From CANDOC01 sp965261725 (GTDB lineage Bacteria; Pseudomonadota; Gammaproteobacteria; Pseudomonadales; Endozoicomonadaceae), in NCBI GenBank assembly GCA_965261725.1, contig CBDHDU010000047.1:124001-188000 (forward strand): a stretch of 64,000 nucleotides of DNA, read 5' to 3'. Positions 55,739 to 64,000 of the stretch are shown here, in pieces. Position 1 is the stretch's first letter. Each line of letters opens with the position of its first letter. The notes beneath the pieces are model-generated. The model saw only the letters and a program-made list of their open reading frames with translations, did not search any database and was not told the DNA's origin. Position numbers and translations under genes: made by a program.

Positions 55739-55747
55739 GCCGGTTTT
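55725..55747. terminator. Bidirectional terminator between convergent genes
   Basis: A 9-bp stem (aaaaccggc / gccggtttt) with loop ACTAA, containing the stop codon of the RING-like gene. A-runs and T-runs on both sides let it serve that gene and rpsT on the opposite strand. Confidence 0.85.
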
Positions 55748-55767
55748 CGACAGATCAGGAGATCTGA

Positions 55768-56034
55768 TTAAGCGCTCAGGGCTTTAACCTTGGCGCTCAG
55801 ACGGCTCTTATGGCGAGCAGCCTTGTTCTTGTGAATGATGCCCTTGTCGGCCATGCGATCGATAACTGGCTGAGCAGCTACGAATGCAGACTTAGCAGCT
55901 TCCACATCACCTGCTTCAACGGCTGCGATGACTTTTTTGATGGAAGTGCGCACCATGGAGCGCAGGCTACCATTGTGCTGACGACGCTGTTCAGCCTGAC
56001 GCGCGCGTTTCTTAGCGGAGGGTGAGTTTGCCAC
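55768..56034 (-). CDS. rpsT: 30S ribosomal protein S20
   Basis: An 88-residue ribosomal protein with the standard start MANSPSAKKRARQAEQRR and a basic, helical composition ending HKSRLSAKVKALSA. Length is typical. It is divergent from murJ, as in most gammaproteobacteria. A shared terminator with the convergent RING-like gene lies 20 bp after its end. Confidence 0.97.
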   Translation of the reverse strand: MANSPSAKKRARQAEQRRQHNGSLRSMVRTSIKKVIAAVEAGDVEAAKSAFVAAQPVIDRMADKGIIHKNKAARHKSRLSAKVKALSA

Positions 56035-56303
56035 CTTAGTATGCTCCTTGAGCTTAAACCGGAATTTTTAAGATGCGGGACTATGCCGCGTTGGTGCGCC
56101 ATTGTCAATATTTGGCGGGTGGCTTGGAAGCGGCATTTTATGTACCTCTGTAAGCAATTATGGGGGCTGAATGCAGTGAAATAGCGGTTGTGGGTGCCGA
56201 ATCCTTCGTCTCAGGGATAGAATAGGGGTTTTCTCCCAATATTAATCATTTGTCTGTAGGGAATAAGTTGCCCACAGGCATACAGTTGACCGAATGAGAT
56301 CGA

Positions 56304-57881
56304 ATGGAAGCTGAAAATCAGGAACAGCAACCCCGTGAACCACAGGCAAAGGGTGGCGGCTTGCTGCGTTCCAGTCTGATCGTGGGCATTATGACCATGA
56401 TTTCCCGTGTGCTGGGGCTGGCGCGGGATGTGGTGATTGCGGGCTATTTCGGCTCCAGTGCATCGGCAGATGCCTTCTTTGTTGCCTTTAAAATTCCTAA
56501 TTTCCTGCGGCGGCTATTCGCTGAGGGTGCTTTCTCTCAGGCATTTGTGCCGGTGCTGTCGGAATATCGTACCAAACGTAGTCCGGCGGAGGTTCGGGAG
56601 CTGGTCAAGCGGGTTTCCGGTACGCTGGGAGGCATCCTGCTTGGGGTCACAGCCCTGTGCATGCTGATATCGCCCTGGCTGATTTTGTTGTTTGCCCCGG
56701 GTTTCCGGGATGATGTTGTCAAGCTGGAGCTTGCGGGTAGCATGCTCCAGATTACCTTTCCTTATCTGTTGCTGATTTCACTGACTGCACTGGCGGGCGG
56801 TATTCTGAATAGTTATAACCGCTTTGCTGTTCCGGCATTTACCCCGGTGTTGCTGAATATCAGCCTGATAGGCGCTGCTGTGCTGATGTCCCCTCATTTT
56901 GAGGAGCCGGTTGTCGCTCTGGCGTGGGGTGTGGTGATTGCCGGTGTTTCTCAGCTATTGCTGCAATTGCCTTTTCTGTGGCGGCTGAAACTCTTACCTC
57001 TGCCGGGCTGGGGTTGGAAAGATGAAGGTGTCAGTCGGATCATGAAACTCATGATTCCGGCGTTGTTCGGTGTTTCTGTCAGCCAGATTAACCTGCTGCT
57101 GGATACGGTTCTGGCTTCTTTTCTGGAAACTGGCAGTGTCTCCTGGCTGTATTATTCAGACCGGCTCTCTGAATTGCCGCTGGGCATCTTCGGGATTGCC
57201 ATAGGTACTGTGATATTGCCGAGCCTGTCGCGCAAGCATGCGGCTGATTCTCCGGAGGACTTCTCGGCAACACTGGACTGGGCAATACGGTTGGTGATGC
57301 TGATTGGTATTCCGGCAGGTCTTGCGCTGTTCCTGCTGGCTGAGCCACTGATTGCAACGTTGTTCCATTACGGTGAAATGCAGGATCGGGACGTGTTGAT
57401 GGCAACACTGAGTCTGCGGGCTTATTCTGCCGGATTGCTGGCATTTATGCTGATCAAGGTGCTGGCGCCGGGATATTTTGCCCGACAGGACACAAAAACG
57501 CCGGTTCGAATTGCCATTCAGGCGATGGTTGCCAATATGGTATTTAACCTGATTCTGGTTTTTCCGTTAAAGCATGCCGGGTTGGCATTGGCAACTTCCT
57601 TATCTTCGTTTATGAATGCCGGGTTGTTGTTCTGGGGACTTTATCGCGCAGGCGTGTTTAAGCCGAAAGCCGGGTGGGGTAAGTTTGGTTCACAAATAAT
57701 TGCCGCGAATATTGCAATGGGCACTGTGCTTTTCTGGCTTAATGAGTCTCCTGAAGTCTGGTTACGCTGGGGGTTATGGGATCGGGTAGAAAATCTTGCC
57801 ATACTGGTCTGTTCAGGGTTGGCGGTCTATGCGCTGACATTGCTTGTTTCCGGTATCAGACCCGCTCAATTTAGGCACTGA
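56304..57881 (+). CDS. murJ: Lipid II flippase MurJ
   Basis: A 525-residue polytopic membrane protein of the MOP superfamily with about 14 helices. The N-terminus SSLIVGIMTMISRVLGLARDVV and the block ADAFFVAFKIPNFLRRLFAEGAFSQAF are hallmark MurJ sequences, seen here in consecutive stretches. It flips lipid II for peptidoglycan synthesis across the inner membrane. In related genomes murJ is followed directly by ribF. Here 5.7 kb containing a phosphate transporter, a group II intron and a secreted-protein gene lies between. Confidence 0.95.
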   Translation: MEAENQEQQPREPQAKGGGLLRSSLIVGIMTMISRVLGLARDVVIAGYFGSSASADAFFVAFKIPNFLRRLFAEGAFSQAFVPVLSEYRTKRSPAEVRELVKRVSGTLGGILLGVTALCMLISPWLILLFAPGFRDDVVKLELAGSMLQITFPYLLLISLTALAGGILNSYNRFAVPAFTPVLLNISLIGAAVLMSPHFEEPVVALAWGVVIAGVSQLLLQLPFLWRLKLLPLPGWGWKDEGVSRIMKLMIPALFGVSVSQINLLLDTVLASFLETGSVSWLYYSDRLSELPLGIFGIAIGTVILPSLSRKHAADSPEDFSATLDWAIRLVMLIGIPAGLALFLLAEPLIATLFHYGEMQDRDVLMATLSLRAYSAGLLAFMLIKVLAPGYFARQDTKTPVRIAIQAMVANMVFNLILVFPLKHAGLALATSLSSFMNAGLLFWGLYRAGVFKPKAGWGKFGSQIIAANIAMGTVLFWLNESPEVWLRWGLWDRVENLAILVCSGLAVYALTLLVSGIRPAQFRH

Positions 57882-57903
57882 TTAATCAATAAATAATGAA
57901 GCT

Positions 57904-57944
57904 GCTATTCCGTTGTTGGAATTACGGTAATAGCGGTTTTTTTT
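57904..57944 (+). terminator. murJ rho-independent terminator
   Basis: A stem of gctattccg with cggtaatagc (one bulged base), then a run of eight T residues at 57937-57944. It starts 22 bp after the murJ stop. Confidence 0.8.
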
Positions 57945-57989
57945 AGGTGTTAATCGCAATTTACCGCTGTCTTTGTCTGATTCATTGTC

Positions 57990-58021
57990 GTGTCATAATT
58001 CTGTCACAATTTATTCATAAT
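57990..58021 (+). promoter_or_regulatory. Pho-box-like PhoB site and -10 element
   Basis: Two TGTCA direct repeats spaced exactly 11 bp (gtgtcataattctgtcacaa, 57990-58009) match the PhoB box pattern CTGTCAT-N4-CTGTCAT. A CATAAT -10-like hexamer lies at 58016-58021, the spacing expected when the box replaces the -35. The downstream gene encodes a Na+/phosphate cotransporter, which makes phosphate-starvation control plausible. Confidence 0.7.
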
Positions 58022-58090
58022 CTGACCCTGCCAATAAGATTAGAACTTTCATTATTTACTCTATTCCGGGCAATTAAAGGTTTTTTACTT

Positions 58091-59254
58091 ATGACTGATG
58101 CAGTCATTGCGAAGCAAACGGAAGCTGTAAAGCTTACCAGTTCCAAACCGTTTGTTTGGGGCGCTGTTATCCTGCTGATTTATGCATTGTTGGTAGCCGT
58201 TGGTACGGTCAGCAGTGGTTTTAAACTGGCTACCGGTGGAGCTGCCGGTGCCGAACAGCTTTTTGCATTTGCAAGTAGCCCGGTTCTGGGACTGCTGGCG
58301 GGTGCACTTGCGACTGCATTGGTGCAATCTTCCAGTACCGTGACGTCTATTATTGTAGGTCTGGTTGCGGGTGGCCTGCCGGTCTCTATGGCTGTGCCAA
58401 TGATCATGGGTGCCAATATCGGCACCACGATTACTAATACCATTGTCAGCCTTGGACATATTCGTAACGGTAGCGAATTCAAGCGTGCCTTTGCTGCATC
58501 AACCGTTCACGACTTCTTCAACTGGATGGCAGTATTGATTATGCTGCCTCTGGAAATGATCTTCGGCCTGCTGGAAAAGATCGGCTCTTACATTGCTGTG
58601 ATGCTTTCCGGTGGTCCGGATATGAATGTGGGCAGCAGCTATAACGTAATGAAAATGATCACCAAGCCTGTGGTTAATTTCGGTGCGGAAATGGTTTCCC
58701 CACTGTCTTCTGGTGCAGGTGGTATTGTAATGATTCTGTCCGGTGTGGCGATCATCATGATGTCTGTGACCTGGCTGGGTAAACTGCTGCGCAAGGTGCT
58801 GGTAGGTCGTGCCCGTGACATTCTGAAAAGTGCCGTGGGTCGTGGTCCGGTAAGTGGTATTTGCTCTGGTGCGGTTGTTACAGTACTGGTTCAGTCTTCT
58901 TCTACTTCTACCAGTCTGATTATACCGCTGGCAGGTTCCGGCTTCTTTAAGCTGCGTGAAGTCTATCCGTTCACGCTGGGTGCCAATATTGGTACCACAA
59001 TTACCGCCCTGCTGGCTGCAACTGCTGTCACCGGTGATCTGGCCACTGCGGCACTGACCATCGCGCTGGTTCACCTGCTGTTCAATATCTCAGCAGTTGT
59101 TGGTATTTACTCGGTTCCGTTCCTGCGCAACATTCCGCTGCGACTGGCTGAAGCACTGGCAGAACTGGCAGTAAAAAGGAAAGTGCTGGCACTGGGTTAT
59201 ATTGCCGCAGCATTCTTTGTAATTCCGGGTATTTTGCTGCTGTTGGTGGGTTAA
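58091..59254 (+). CDS. Na+/phosphate cotransporter family protein (NptA-like)
   Basis: A 387-residue membrane protein of the Na/Pi cotransporter family. Its two inverted-repeat halves each contain the QSSS signature: ALVQSSSTVTSIIVG with GANIGTTITNTIV in the first half, and VLVQSSSTSTSLIIP with GANIGTTITALLAA in the second. About eight or nine hydrophobic segments are visible. It should import inorganic phosphate with Na+. ATG 58091 is chosen because the Pho-box-like promoter lies at 57990-58021, so the extended frame from 57947 would start upstream of it. It is related to Vibrio NptA in size and motifs. Confidence 0.88.
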   Translation: MTDAVIAKQTEAVKLTSSKPFVWGAVILLIYALLVAVGTVSSGFKLATGGAAGAEQLFAFASSPVLGLLAGALATALVQSSSTVTSIIVGLVAGGLPVSMAVPMIMGANIGTTITNTIVSLGHIRNGSEFKRAFAASTVHDFFNWMAVLIMLPLEMIFGLLEKIGSYIAVMLSGGPDMNVGSSYNVMKMITKPVVNFGAEMVSPLSSGAGGIVMILSGVAIIMMSVTWLGKLLRKVLVGRARDILKSAVGRGPVSGICSGAVVTVLVQSSSTSTSLIIPLAGSGFFKLREVYPFTLGANIGTTITALLAATAVTGDLATAALTIALVHLLFNISAVVGIYSVPFLRNIPLRLAEALAELAVKRKVLALGYIAAAFFVIPGILLLLVG

Positions 59255-59309
59255 TCTCAAGGGGGTTGAATTCCCAGCAGCTTGCTGCGAACTACTCAAA
59301 CTTACTTGA

Positions 59310-59333
59310 TACCCCGGAGCTTGCTCCGGGGTA
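59310..59333. terminator. Hairpin directly upstream of the group II intron
   Basis: A perfect 10-bp stem (taccccggag / ctccggggta) with loop CTTG, 55 bp after the phosphate transporter gene and 6 bp before the intron start. It is probably the transporter terminator. Such hairpins are the known target of class C group II introns. Confidence 0.65.
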
Positions 59334-59339
59334 GTTCAT

Positions 59340-61843
59340 GTGTGCCGAGCATGTTGCACAGCTTGGGGGTGAAAGTCCCCTGTCCAGCCAGATGAGGGCG
59401 AAGGACTAGCGAAGCACAAGGTTTGTATCGCGAGGTGCAGGCTGAAGGCAGTGTGGAGCAAACCTGCGAGCTGACGAACAGAAACCGGATACGAGGCTGT
59501 CTGCGTGAGGGCGAGTCAGCATGTGATGACGAAGTCCCATACTCATCCGGACATTCAGGCAGTAAATCCGGCAGTTGTGCAGGGAAGGCGGTGTAACTTA
59601 CCTCGGGAGGTCTGTGTGGTGTCTGATTTCAGACTGAGGTCATCGTAAGGTGTCCTGATCGCCATACAGAAGTCAGCAGAAGGCATAGTAGCTGGCATAT
59701 GTCAGTGAAGGCCTGAACGGTACAGAGTGGTGATTAGTTTCTGTTTTCGATACACCGGACAGCAGACAAGTTCAGCAAGCACTGAAACTCATGCCAGGTG
59801 GTCACGGCGGAACCGGAGGCTGCGACGCTATGAGGGCTGAGGCTGTATCGGCATCACAGAATTACGAAAGCCCGGCGGGCGATACGAGCCTGATGGATCG
59901 TATCGCCAATCCCAGTAATTGATAAGATTATTGGGCGCTTAACTGACCGAAACGCCCAGTACGGATCCGTATGCTGGGTGTTGGTGTGTCATGAGAACAG
60001 AGTCGGTCTGTTCGTAACTGTAATTGAGATGGAGGAAGGCCCTTCGGTGGTGGCTTCTGGAAGCGACCACCAAACCACTGTGAGCTGCGCTGATTAAGAG
60101 TCAGGATGGTGAGCGTCACAGAAAAGGCGTAACAAGATTGCGTCAGGTACGAGATCAGGAGATGAACGCAAGTGAACCATTGATGACGTGTCGTAAGCAT
60201 ATACATCGACATCAAAAGTGAGGGGCATCACCACCTCATGATAAGTTCAGGGGTTATCCAGTTACCGCCTGAGCGGTGTCCGGCACAAAGATGGCATGAA
60301 CTGATTTCAGGCTCTTTTACGGAACATGAGAACCTGTCGCTCTGGTGTTAAGGGAGCCAGCCGAGTTGACGAACAGCAAGGTTCTGAGTACCAATACAGG
60401 GCACAGGGGCGGATCATCTCGTAGTAGTGTTGAAGCCTCTGTAATGGCGGTGGAGCGAAGGGGCTGACTTATCCAGTGGATGGAGTAGATCAACCAGTTG
60501 TATCTTTGGGATGAATCTATGACAGAAGCAAAACCGTTCACAATTTCTAAAAGGCTTGTCTGGCAAGCCTGGCTGAGAGTGAAAGCCAATAAGGGAGCCG
60601 CTGGTATTGATGGTCAGAGCTTGTCTGACTTTGAAATACATCTTGGCGGTAACCTGTATAAACTCTGGAACAGGATGTCATCGGGAAGTTACTTTCCTCC
60701 CCCCGTCATGCGTGTCGACATCGCCAAGAAAGGTGGAGGCACGAGACCGCTGGGAGTACCGACAGTAGCCGACCGTATTGCCCAGACCGTGGTGAAGCTA
60801 ATAATCGAGCCGGTAGTGGAACGAACGTTTCATGAAAACTCCTATGGCTATAGGCCGAATCGTTCAGCGCATGATGCGTTGGCGCTAGCCCGAAAACGCT
60901 GCTGGAGACGAGACTGGGTCATTGATCTGGATATCAAAGGGTTCTTTGACAATCTTGATCATAAACTCATCATGCGAGCAGTAGAGCACCACATCAAAGA
61001 ACCTTGGATATTGTTGTACATCAAACGTTGGCTTGAAGCTCCAGCTGAGGGTGAGCACGAGAGAATAGAGAGAACAAAAGGAACCCCACAAGGGGGCGTT
61101 ATCAGTCCCTTACTGGCAAATCTGTTTATGCATTATGCGTTTGATCACTGGCTTGAGCAAAATATCCGGCACGTCTGGTTTGAGCGATATGCTGATGATG
61201 CGCTGATCCACTGTCGCAGCAAACAGGAGGCGGAATCCATACTGGAAGCAGTAAGAAGTCGTTTACTCGACTGTGGTCTTACACTGCACCCGGAAAAGAC
61301 GAAGCTGGTTTACTGCATGGATGAAGACAGACCGGAAAAGCATGAAAACACCTCTTTTGACTTTCTTGGTTACACCTTCCGTCCAAGGATGGCCCGAAAC
61401 CGGTATGGGAAGTTCTTTGTCAGCTTTCTGCCTGCAATAAGCAAAGCCTCGGCCCAGCATATTCGGGACAGGATAAGAGAGTTGGCTATTCCCACCAAAC
61501 GATCACTGTATTCTCTTGAAGAGCTTGCAAAGCTGATCAATCCATTCGTTCAGGGCTGGATAAATTACTTTGGGAAATTTTATCCCTCGGCAATGAGAAG
61601 AGTCCTGAGCTATGTGGAAGCAACACTGGTTCGCTGGGCTATGGGCAAATGCAAGAAATTGAGGGGCCGTAAGAAGCGGGCAGCTTCCTGTTTGGGGCGA
61701 ATCGCAAAAAGGGCTCCGTGGTTAATGATACATTGGCGAGCAGGCTGTGTGTCAGCGGTTGGATAAGAAGAGCCGGATGAGGGGAGACTTTCAAGTCCGG
61801 TTCTGTGAGCAGCTGAAGGGGAGGTTCCTTCGGTTGACTCGAC
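59340..61843 (+). mobile_element. Group II intron with reverse transcriptase
   Basis: The 5' end reads GTGTGCC, fitting the GUGYG consensus. Long structured non-coding RNA (about 59340-60500) precedes the reverse transcriptase gene. Domain V is visible at 61770-61804: a 35-nt hairpin starting GAGCCGGATGAGGGGAGAC with the AGC triad. A domain VI-like hairpin follows (about 61807-61840), and the AC at 61842-61843 fits the expected AY 3' end. The borders are inferred from these motifs. It sits 6 bp after a terminator-like hairpin, which suggests class C-type targeting, but the 1.16 kb before the reverse transcriptase is longer than usual for that class. Confidence 0.82.
60498..61766 (+). CDS. ltrA: Group II intron reverse transcriptase/maturase
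   Basis: A 422-residue protein. Reverse transcriptase blocks are complete: GAAGIDGQS, RPLGVPTVADRIAQ, SYGYRPNRSAHDAL, DLDIKGFFDNLDH, GTPQGGVISPLLANL, and the catalytic RYADDALIHC. The maturase (X) domain follows with LINPFVQGWINYFGKFYPS. No HNH endonuclease domain is present after it. ATG 60525 (nine codons in, MTEAKPF) is a likely alternative start. It splices and mobilises the surrounding intron and looks intact. Confidence 0.93.
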   Translation: MYLWDESMTEAKPFTISKRLVWQAWLRVKANKGAAGIDGQSLSDFEIHLGGNLYKLWNRMSSGSYFPPPVMRVDIAKKGGGTRPLGVPTVADRIAQTVVKLIIEPVVERTFHENSYGYRPNRSAHDALALARKRCWRRDWVIDLDIKGFFDNLDHKLIMRAVEHHIKEPWILLYIKRWLEAPAEGEHERIERTKGTPQGGVISPLLANLFMHYAFDHWLEQNIRHVWFERYADDALIHCRSKQEAESILEAVRSRLLDCGLTLHPEKTKLVYCMDEDRPEKHENTSFDFLGYTFRPRMARNRYGKFFVSFLPAISKASAQHIRDRIRELAIPTKRSLYSLEELAKLINPFVQGWINYFGKFYPSAMRRVLSYVEATLVRWAMGKCKKLRGRKKRAASCLGRIAKRAPWLMIHWRAGCVSAVG

Positions 61844-61970
61844 TGGGAGGAGCGTAGCTGTGAAGCTACGCCCTATCCCGATTTAAAAATTATTTCATTT
61901 GTTTTAAAAACAAAGCCTTACTTTTAGTATGACTCTGTTTTTTGTAAGTTGCTGGAGGGATAATCAGGTA

Positions 61971-63338
61971 CTAAAGAATATTACAGGGAGATCCACTGGC
62001 AGGTATCGCTGGAGGGTCATCCGTTATTTTTGTATGAATAACCAACATATCTTCAACGGTGTAACATATGAAATTCTCAATTGATTCTTGCTGGGCAAAT
62101 TGAGGTATGCCGCTGGCTATGTTGACTGCTCCTGACTGTGGCTTCTGGAAACTTGAACTTGGATTATTTTTTGCTGAAATAATAGGACTGCTGAGGGTAT
62201 AATCCAGATGAGGGGTGGCATTAATAATATCGATTAATGAAAAGCTGAAAGAACCTTGAAATGGCCATACAGTGGTATCTAGGTTGTCGTTTTTGCCTGA
62301 CATTATGGCAAGAAACATAGAAACACATGAGTCCTTTCCACATCCATCCCCATTAAGGTAGCAGCGCAGACACATTTTATAACCGTATTTAGATGTATAA
62401 AATGGAACGCTGTAGAGGCTAAGGGTTTTGCCTGTAATAGCCTTTGCATGCCTTGAACGTATTTGATCAATAACCCATATCACATGGGTAGCGTCAGTGT
62501 TTGATGACTTTAAATGCTCATTAAGGTCATGTAGTGATGTAATCGTTTGTGAATGAATCCCTGCTGATTTTTTAATATGTTTTAATAGTTGCTGCTCATA
62601 ACAGGACACCGATTGATAAGATGTAGCGGGCTTGCTGTATTTCAATTTTGAATCTGGTTTTAGTGTCAACCATTGATGACACCATATAGGGCTCTCTGAC
62701 CAGCTGAATTGAATTTTTTCCTGACTCAAATGCTCTTCCCAGAGTCGAGTCAAAACATCATCTATTTCAGGATGAATTCCGGTTTCGGTCTTTGTGACGC
62801 AGGATTTGCATAAAAATACATTGTTTGCTTTATAAATAGACGGGTCAACGACAATTGAATTACTTTCTATGGTAACGGCAATGACCGACTTTTTGCAGTT
62901 TTCACATTCCATAGGAAAAGAGGAATCAGCTCTTTCCATTTGATGAACGAAAACATTTACATGGTTCGTTGAATGTGATCTTTTCTCGACTCCTCCCGAT
63001 GTCTTTGGTGGTGGAAAAGGCAATCTTGTAACAAGCTTTGTTTTCAGGGTGTTATTACCATCTTTCGCAGCACTTCCAGCAGGATTAACCACATCCTGAT
63101 AGATTGGGGGAGGTTCAGCATTCAGGAAAGGTTGATCTTTTCTGCTGCTATTTTCGATGGGTATAGCTATATGAGAATGTATCAATGGAGACGGCATATT
63201 CTCTTCGGACGGTAGCGGGAAATCACCGGCTGAAACCTTTACACAGAGGAACAATGGAAGCGCTGTCAAAAATATTACTGATAGCCATGAAGCAAGACGA
63301 GTCAGGATTACTTTCTTCATGGTATTGAATGTAACCAT
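61971..63338 (-). CDS. Secreted protein with Cys pairs and a PPIYQDV motif, unknown family
   Basis: A 455-residue protein that I do not recognise. ATG 63338 is preferred because GGAG lies eight bases upstream; in-frame starts at 63440 and 63320 are possible. A signal peptide (LASWLSVIFLTALPLFLCVKVSAG) predicts export. A Pro-rich N-terminal part contains EPPPIYQDVVNP (Y80), similar in style to tyrosine motifs of the 30361 gene. Residues about 140-195 have two CxxC pairs (CENC and CKSC) that could bind one zinc. The remaining 250 residues show further cysteines (CLRCYLNGDGCGKDSC). It lies between the group II intron and ribF, on the opposite strand to both. Confidence 0.65.
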   Translation of the reverse strand: MVTFNTMKKVILTRLASWLSVIFLTALPLFLCVKVSAGDFPLPSEENMPSPLIHSHIAIPIENSSRKDQPFLNAEPPPIYQDVVNPAGSAAKDGNNTLKTKLVTRLPFPPPKTSGGVEKRSHSTNHVNVFVHQMERADSSFPMECENCKKSVIAVTIESNSIVVDPSIYKANNVFLCKSCVTKTETGIHPEIDDVLTRLWEEHLSQEKIQFSWSESPIWCHQWLTLKPDSKLKYSKPATSYQSVSCYEQQLLKHIKKSAGIHSQTITSLHDLNEHLKSSNTDATHVIWVIDQIRSRHAKAITGKTLSLYSVPFYTSKYGYKMCLRCYLNGDGCGKDSCVSMFLAIMSGKNDNLDTTVWPFQGSFSFSLIDIINATPHLDYTLSSPIISAKNNPSSSFQKPQSGAVNIASGIPQFAQQESIENFICYTVEDMLVIHTKITDDPPAIPASGSPCNIL

Positions 63339-63575
63339 AACATTGACTCCAGTGGACGCTAACGAGGGCTGCCTGTTATTGAACGTAAAAATAAAAAGTG
63401 CTGCATGCCCTGACATACTGCAGTGAATATTAGCCAACATTGATATCAGCCTAATAATTTTGAGAAATAAATAATTTCTGTGCTAGCAGCTCAGGCACTA
63501 ATGGAGCTGGTTCGCTACCAGCCGCTACTATATAATCCCTCAATTTGCCCATTCCGGAATACGGTGTAGGAGTGC

Positions 63576-64000
63576 ATGCAGTTAGTTTGCGGGTTGCACA
63601 ATATCAGAGAAAGTCACAAGGGATGTGTTGCGACCATCGGCAACTTCGACGGCGTACATCTCGGACATCAAGACATTTTTAAACAGATTCGGGAGCGTGC
63701 CAAAGCATTGAAGGTACGTTCCTGCGCCATCATGTTTGAACCCCAGCCCAAGGAGTTTTTTGCTCCGGCGCTGGCACCTGCACGTATCAGCACGATGCGG
63801 GAAAAAATTGAGCTGTTAGAGCATTACGGTATCGATCAGGTACTGGTGGTGCGGTTCGATGACGTGTTTCGTTCCCTGTCGGCGGAAGCGTTTATTCGTC
63901 AGGTGTTAGTTGATGGACTGGCGATCAGGCACTTAGTCGTAGGTGATGATTTCCGTTTCGGCAGTGACCGGGCAGGAAACTTCTCTCGTTTGGAGAAGGC
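63576..64000 (+). CDS. ribF: Bifunctional riboflavin kinase/FAD synthetase (5' part)
   Basis: The first 141 codons of ribF, running off the right edge. The N-terminal FAD synthetase (nucleotidyltransferase) domain is seen: MQLVCGLHNIRESHKG, then the HIGH-like TIGNFDGVHLGHQDIF and the block FEPQPKEFFAP, and VVGDDFRFGSDRAG. The enzyme converts riboflavin to FMN and FAD. ATG 63576 follows GTAGGAG. The C-terminal riboflavin kinase domain lies outside the window. It is the last visible member of the conserved rpsT-murJ-ribF order. Confidence 0.95.
   Translation, partial: MQLVCGLHNIRESHKGCVATIGNFDGVHLGHQDIFKQIRERAKALKVRSCAIMFEPQPKEFFAPALAPARISTMREKIELLEHYGIDQVLVVRFDDVFRSLSAEAFIRQVLVDGLAIRHLVVGDDFRFGSDRAGNFSRLEK

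Noticed and set aside
58499..59074. A 191-codon minus-strand open frame
   Set aside because: It is antisense to the phosphate cotransporter gene and has a His/Thr/Arg-rich composition typical of a shadow frame.
1..64000. tRNA or rRNA genes
   Set aside because: No convincing tRNA cloverleaf, 3' CCA context or conserved rRNA segment was found by eye in the intergenic regions.

Overview
The window looks like the chromosome of a marine gammaproteobacterium of the Endozoicomonas type (Oceanospirillales, usually animal-associated). This assignment is inferred from gene content, since no rRNA or tRNA is visible. The housekeeping genes are clearly gammaproteobacterial (ispB, rplU-rpmA-obgE, proB, rpsT, murJ, ribF, rlmG, gor, fadD, ilvD). 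They are mixed with insertion sequences, a group II intron, a MITE-like element, broken genes and very large secreted proteins carrying eukaryote-like domains.

Left third (1-29 kb): the end of an IS4-like transposase; a two-component response regulator and histidine kinase, followed by a TorS-like hybrid kinase broken by a 17-bp insertion; a lipoprotein M16 (pitrilysin-type) peptidase; a YheU family protein, a thioesterase and a leucine dehydrogenase; a shikimate kinase with a MITE just upstream; an IS1595 element; a four-gene Yej/Dpp-like peptide ABC transporter operon; fadD, rlmG and gor; a tandem pair of unknown paralogues, the second frameshifted; a Na+/H+ antiporter; a GIY-YIG domain protein; and a DUF2789 protein.

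Right part (29-64 kb): the backbone is the familiar block ispB / rplU-rpmA-obgE-proB / rpsT / murJ / ribF. Here it is opened at four places. Between ispB and rplU lie a 1763-residue secreted protein with tyrosine motifs and five beta-sandwich-like modules, ilvD, and a 1699-residue secreted protein with an OTU-like cysteine protease centre and a eukaryote-type Ser/Thr kinase. Between proB and rpsT lie a decayed secreted-protein gene, an IS4-like element interrupted by an IS1595-like element, a C-terminally short MFS transporter, and a secreted protein with a RING/TRAF-like zinc finger and a kinase-like region. Between murJ and ribF lie a Na+/phosphate cotransporter behind a Pho-box-like promoter, a group II intron with its reverse transcriptase, and another secreted Cys-pair protein.

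The most interesting content is this set of four large Sec-signal proteins placed in what is normally a compact housekeeping block. Their domains (OTU protease, Ser/Thr kinase, RING/TRAF zinc finger, SH2/SH3-ligand-like tyrosine and proline motifs) suggest interaction with eukaryotic host signalling and ubiquitin pathways. That role is inferred from motifs only and has not been tested.
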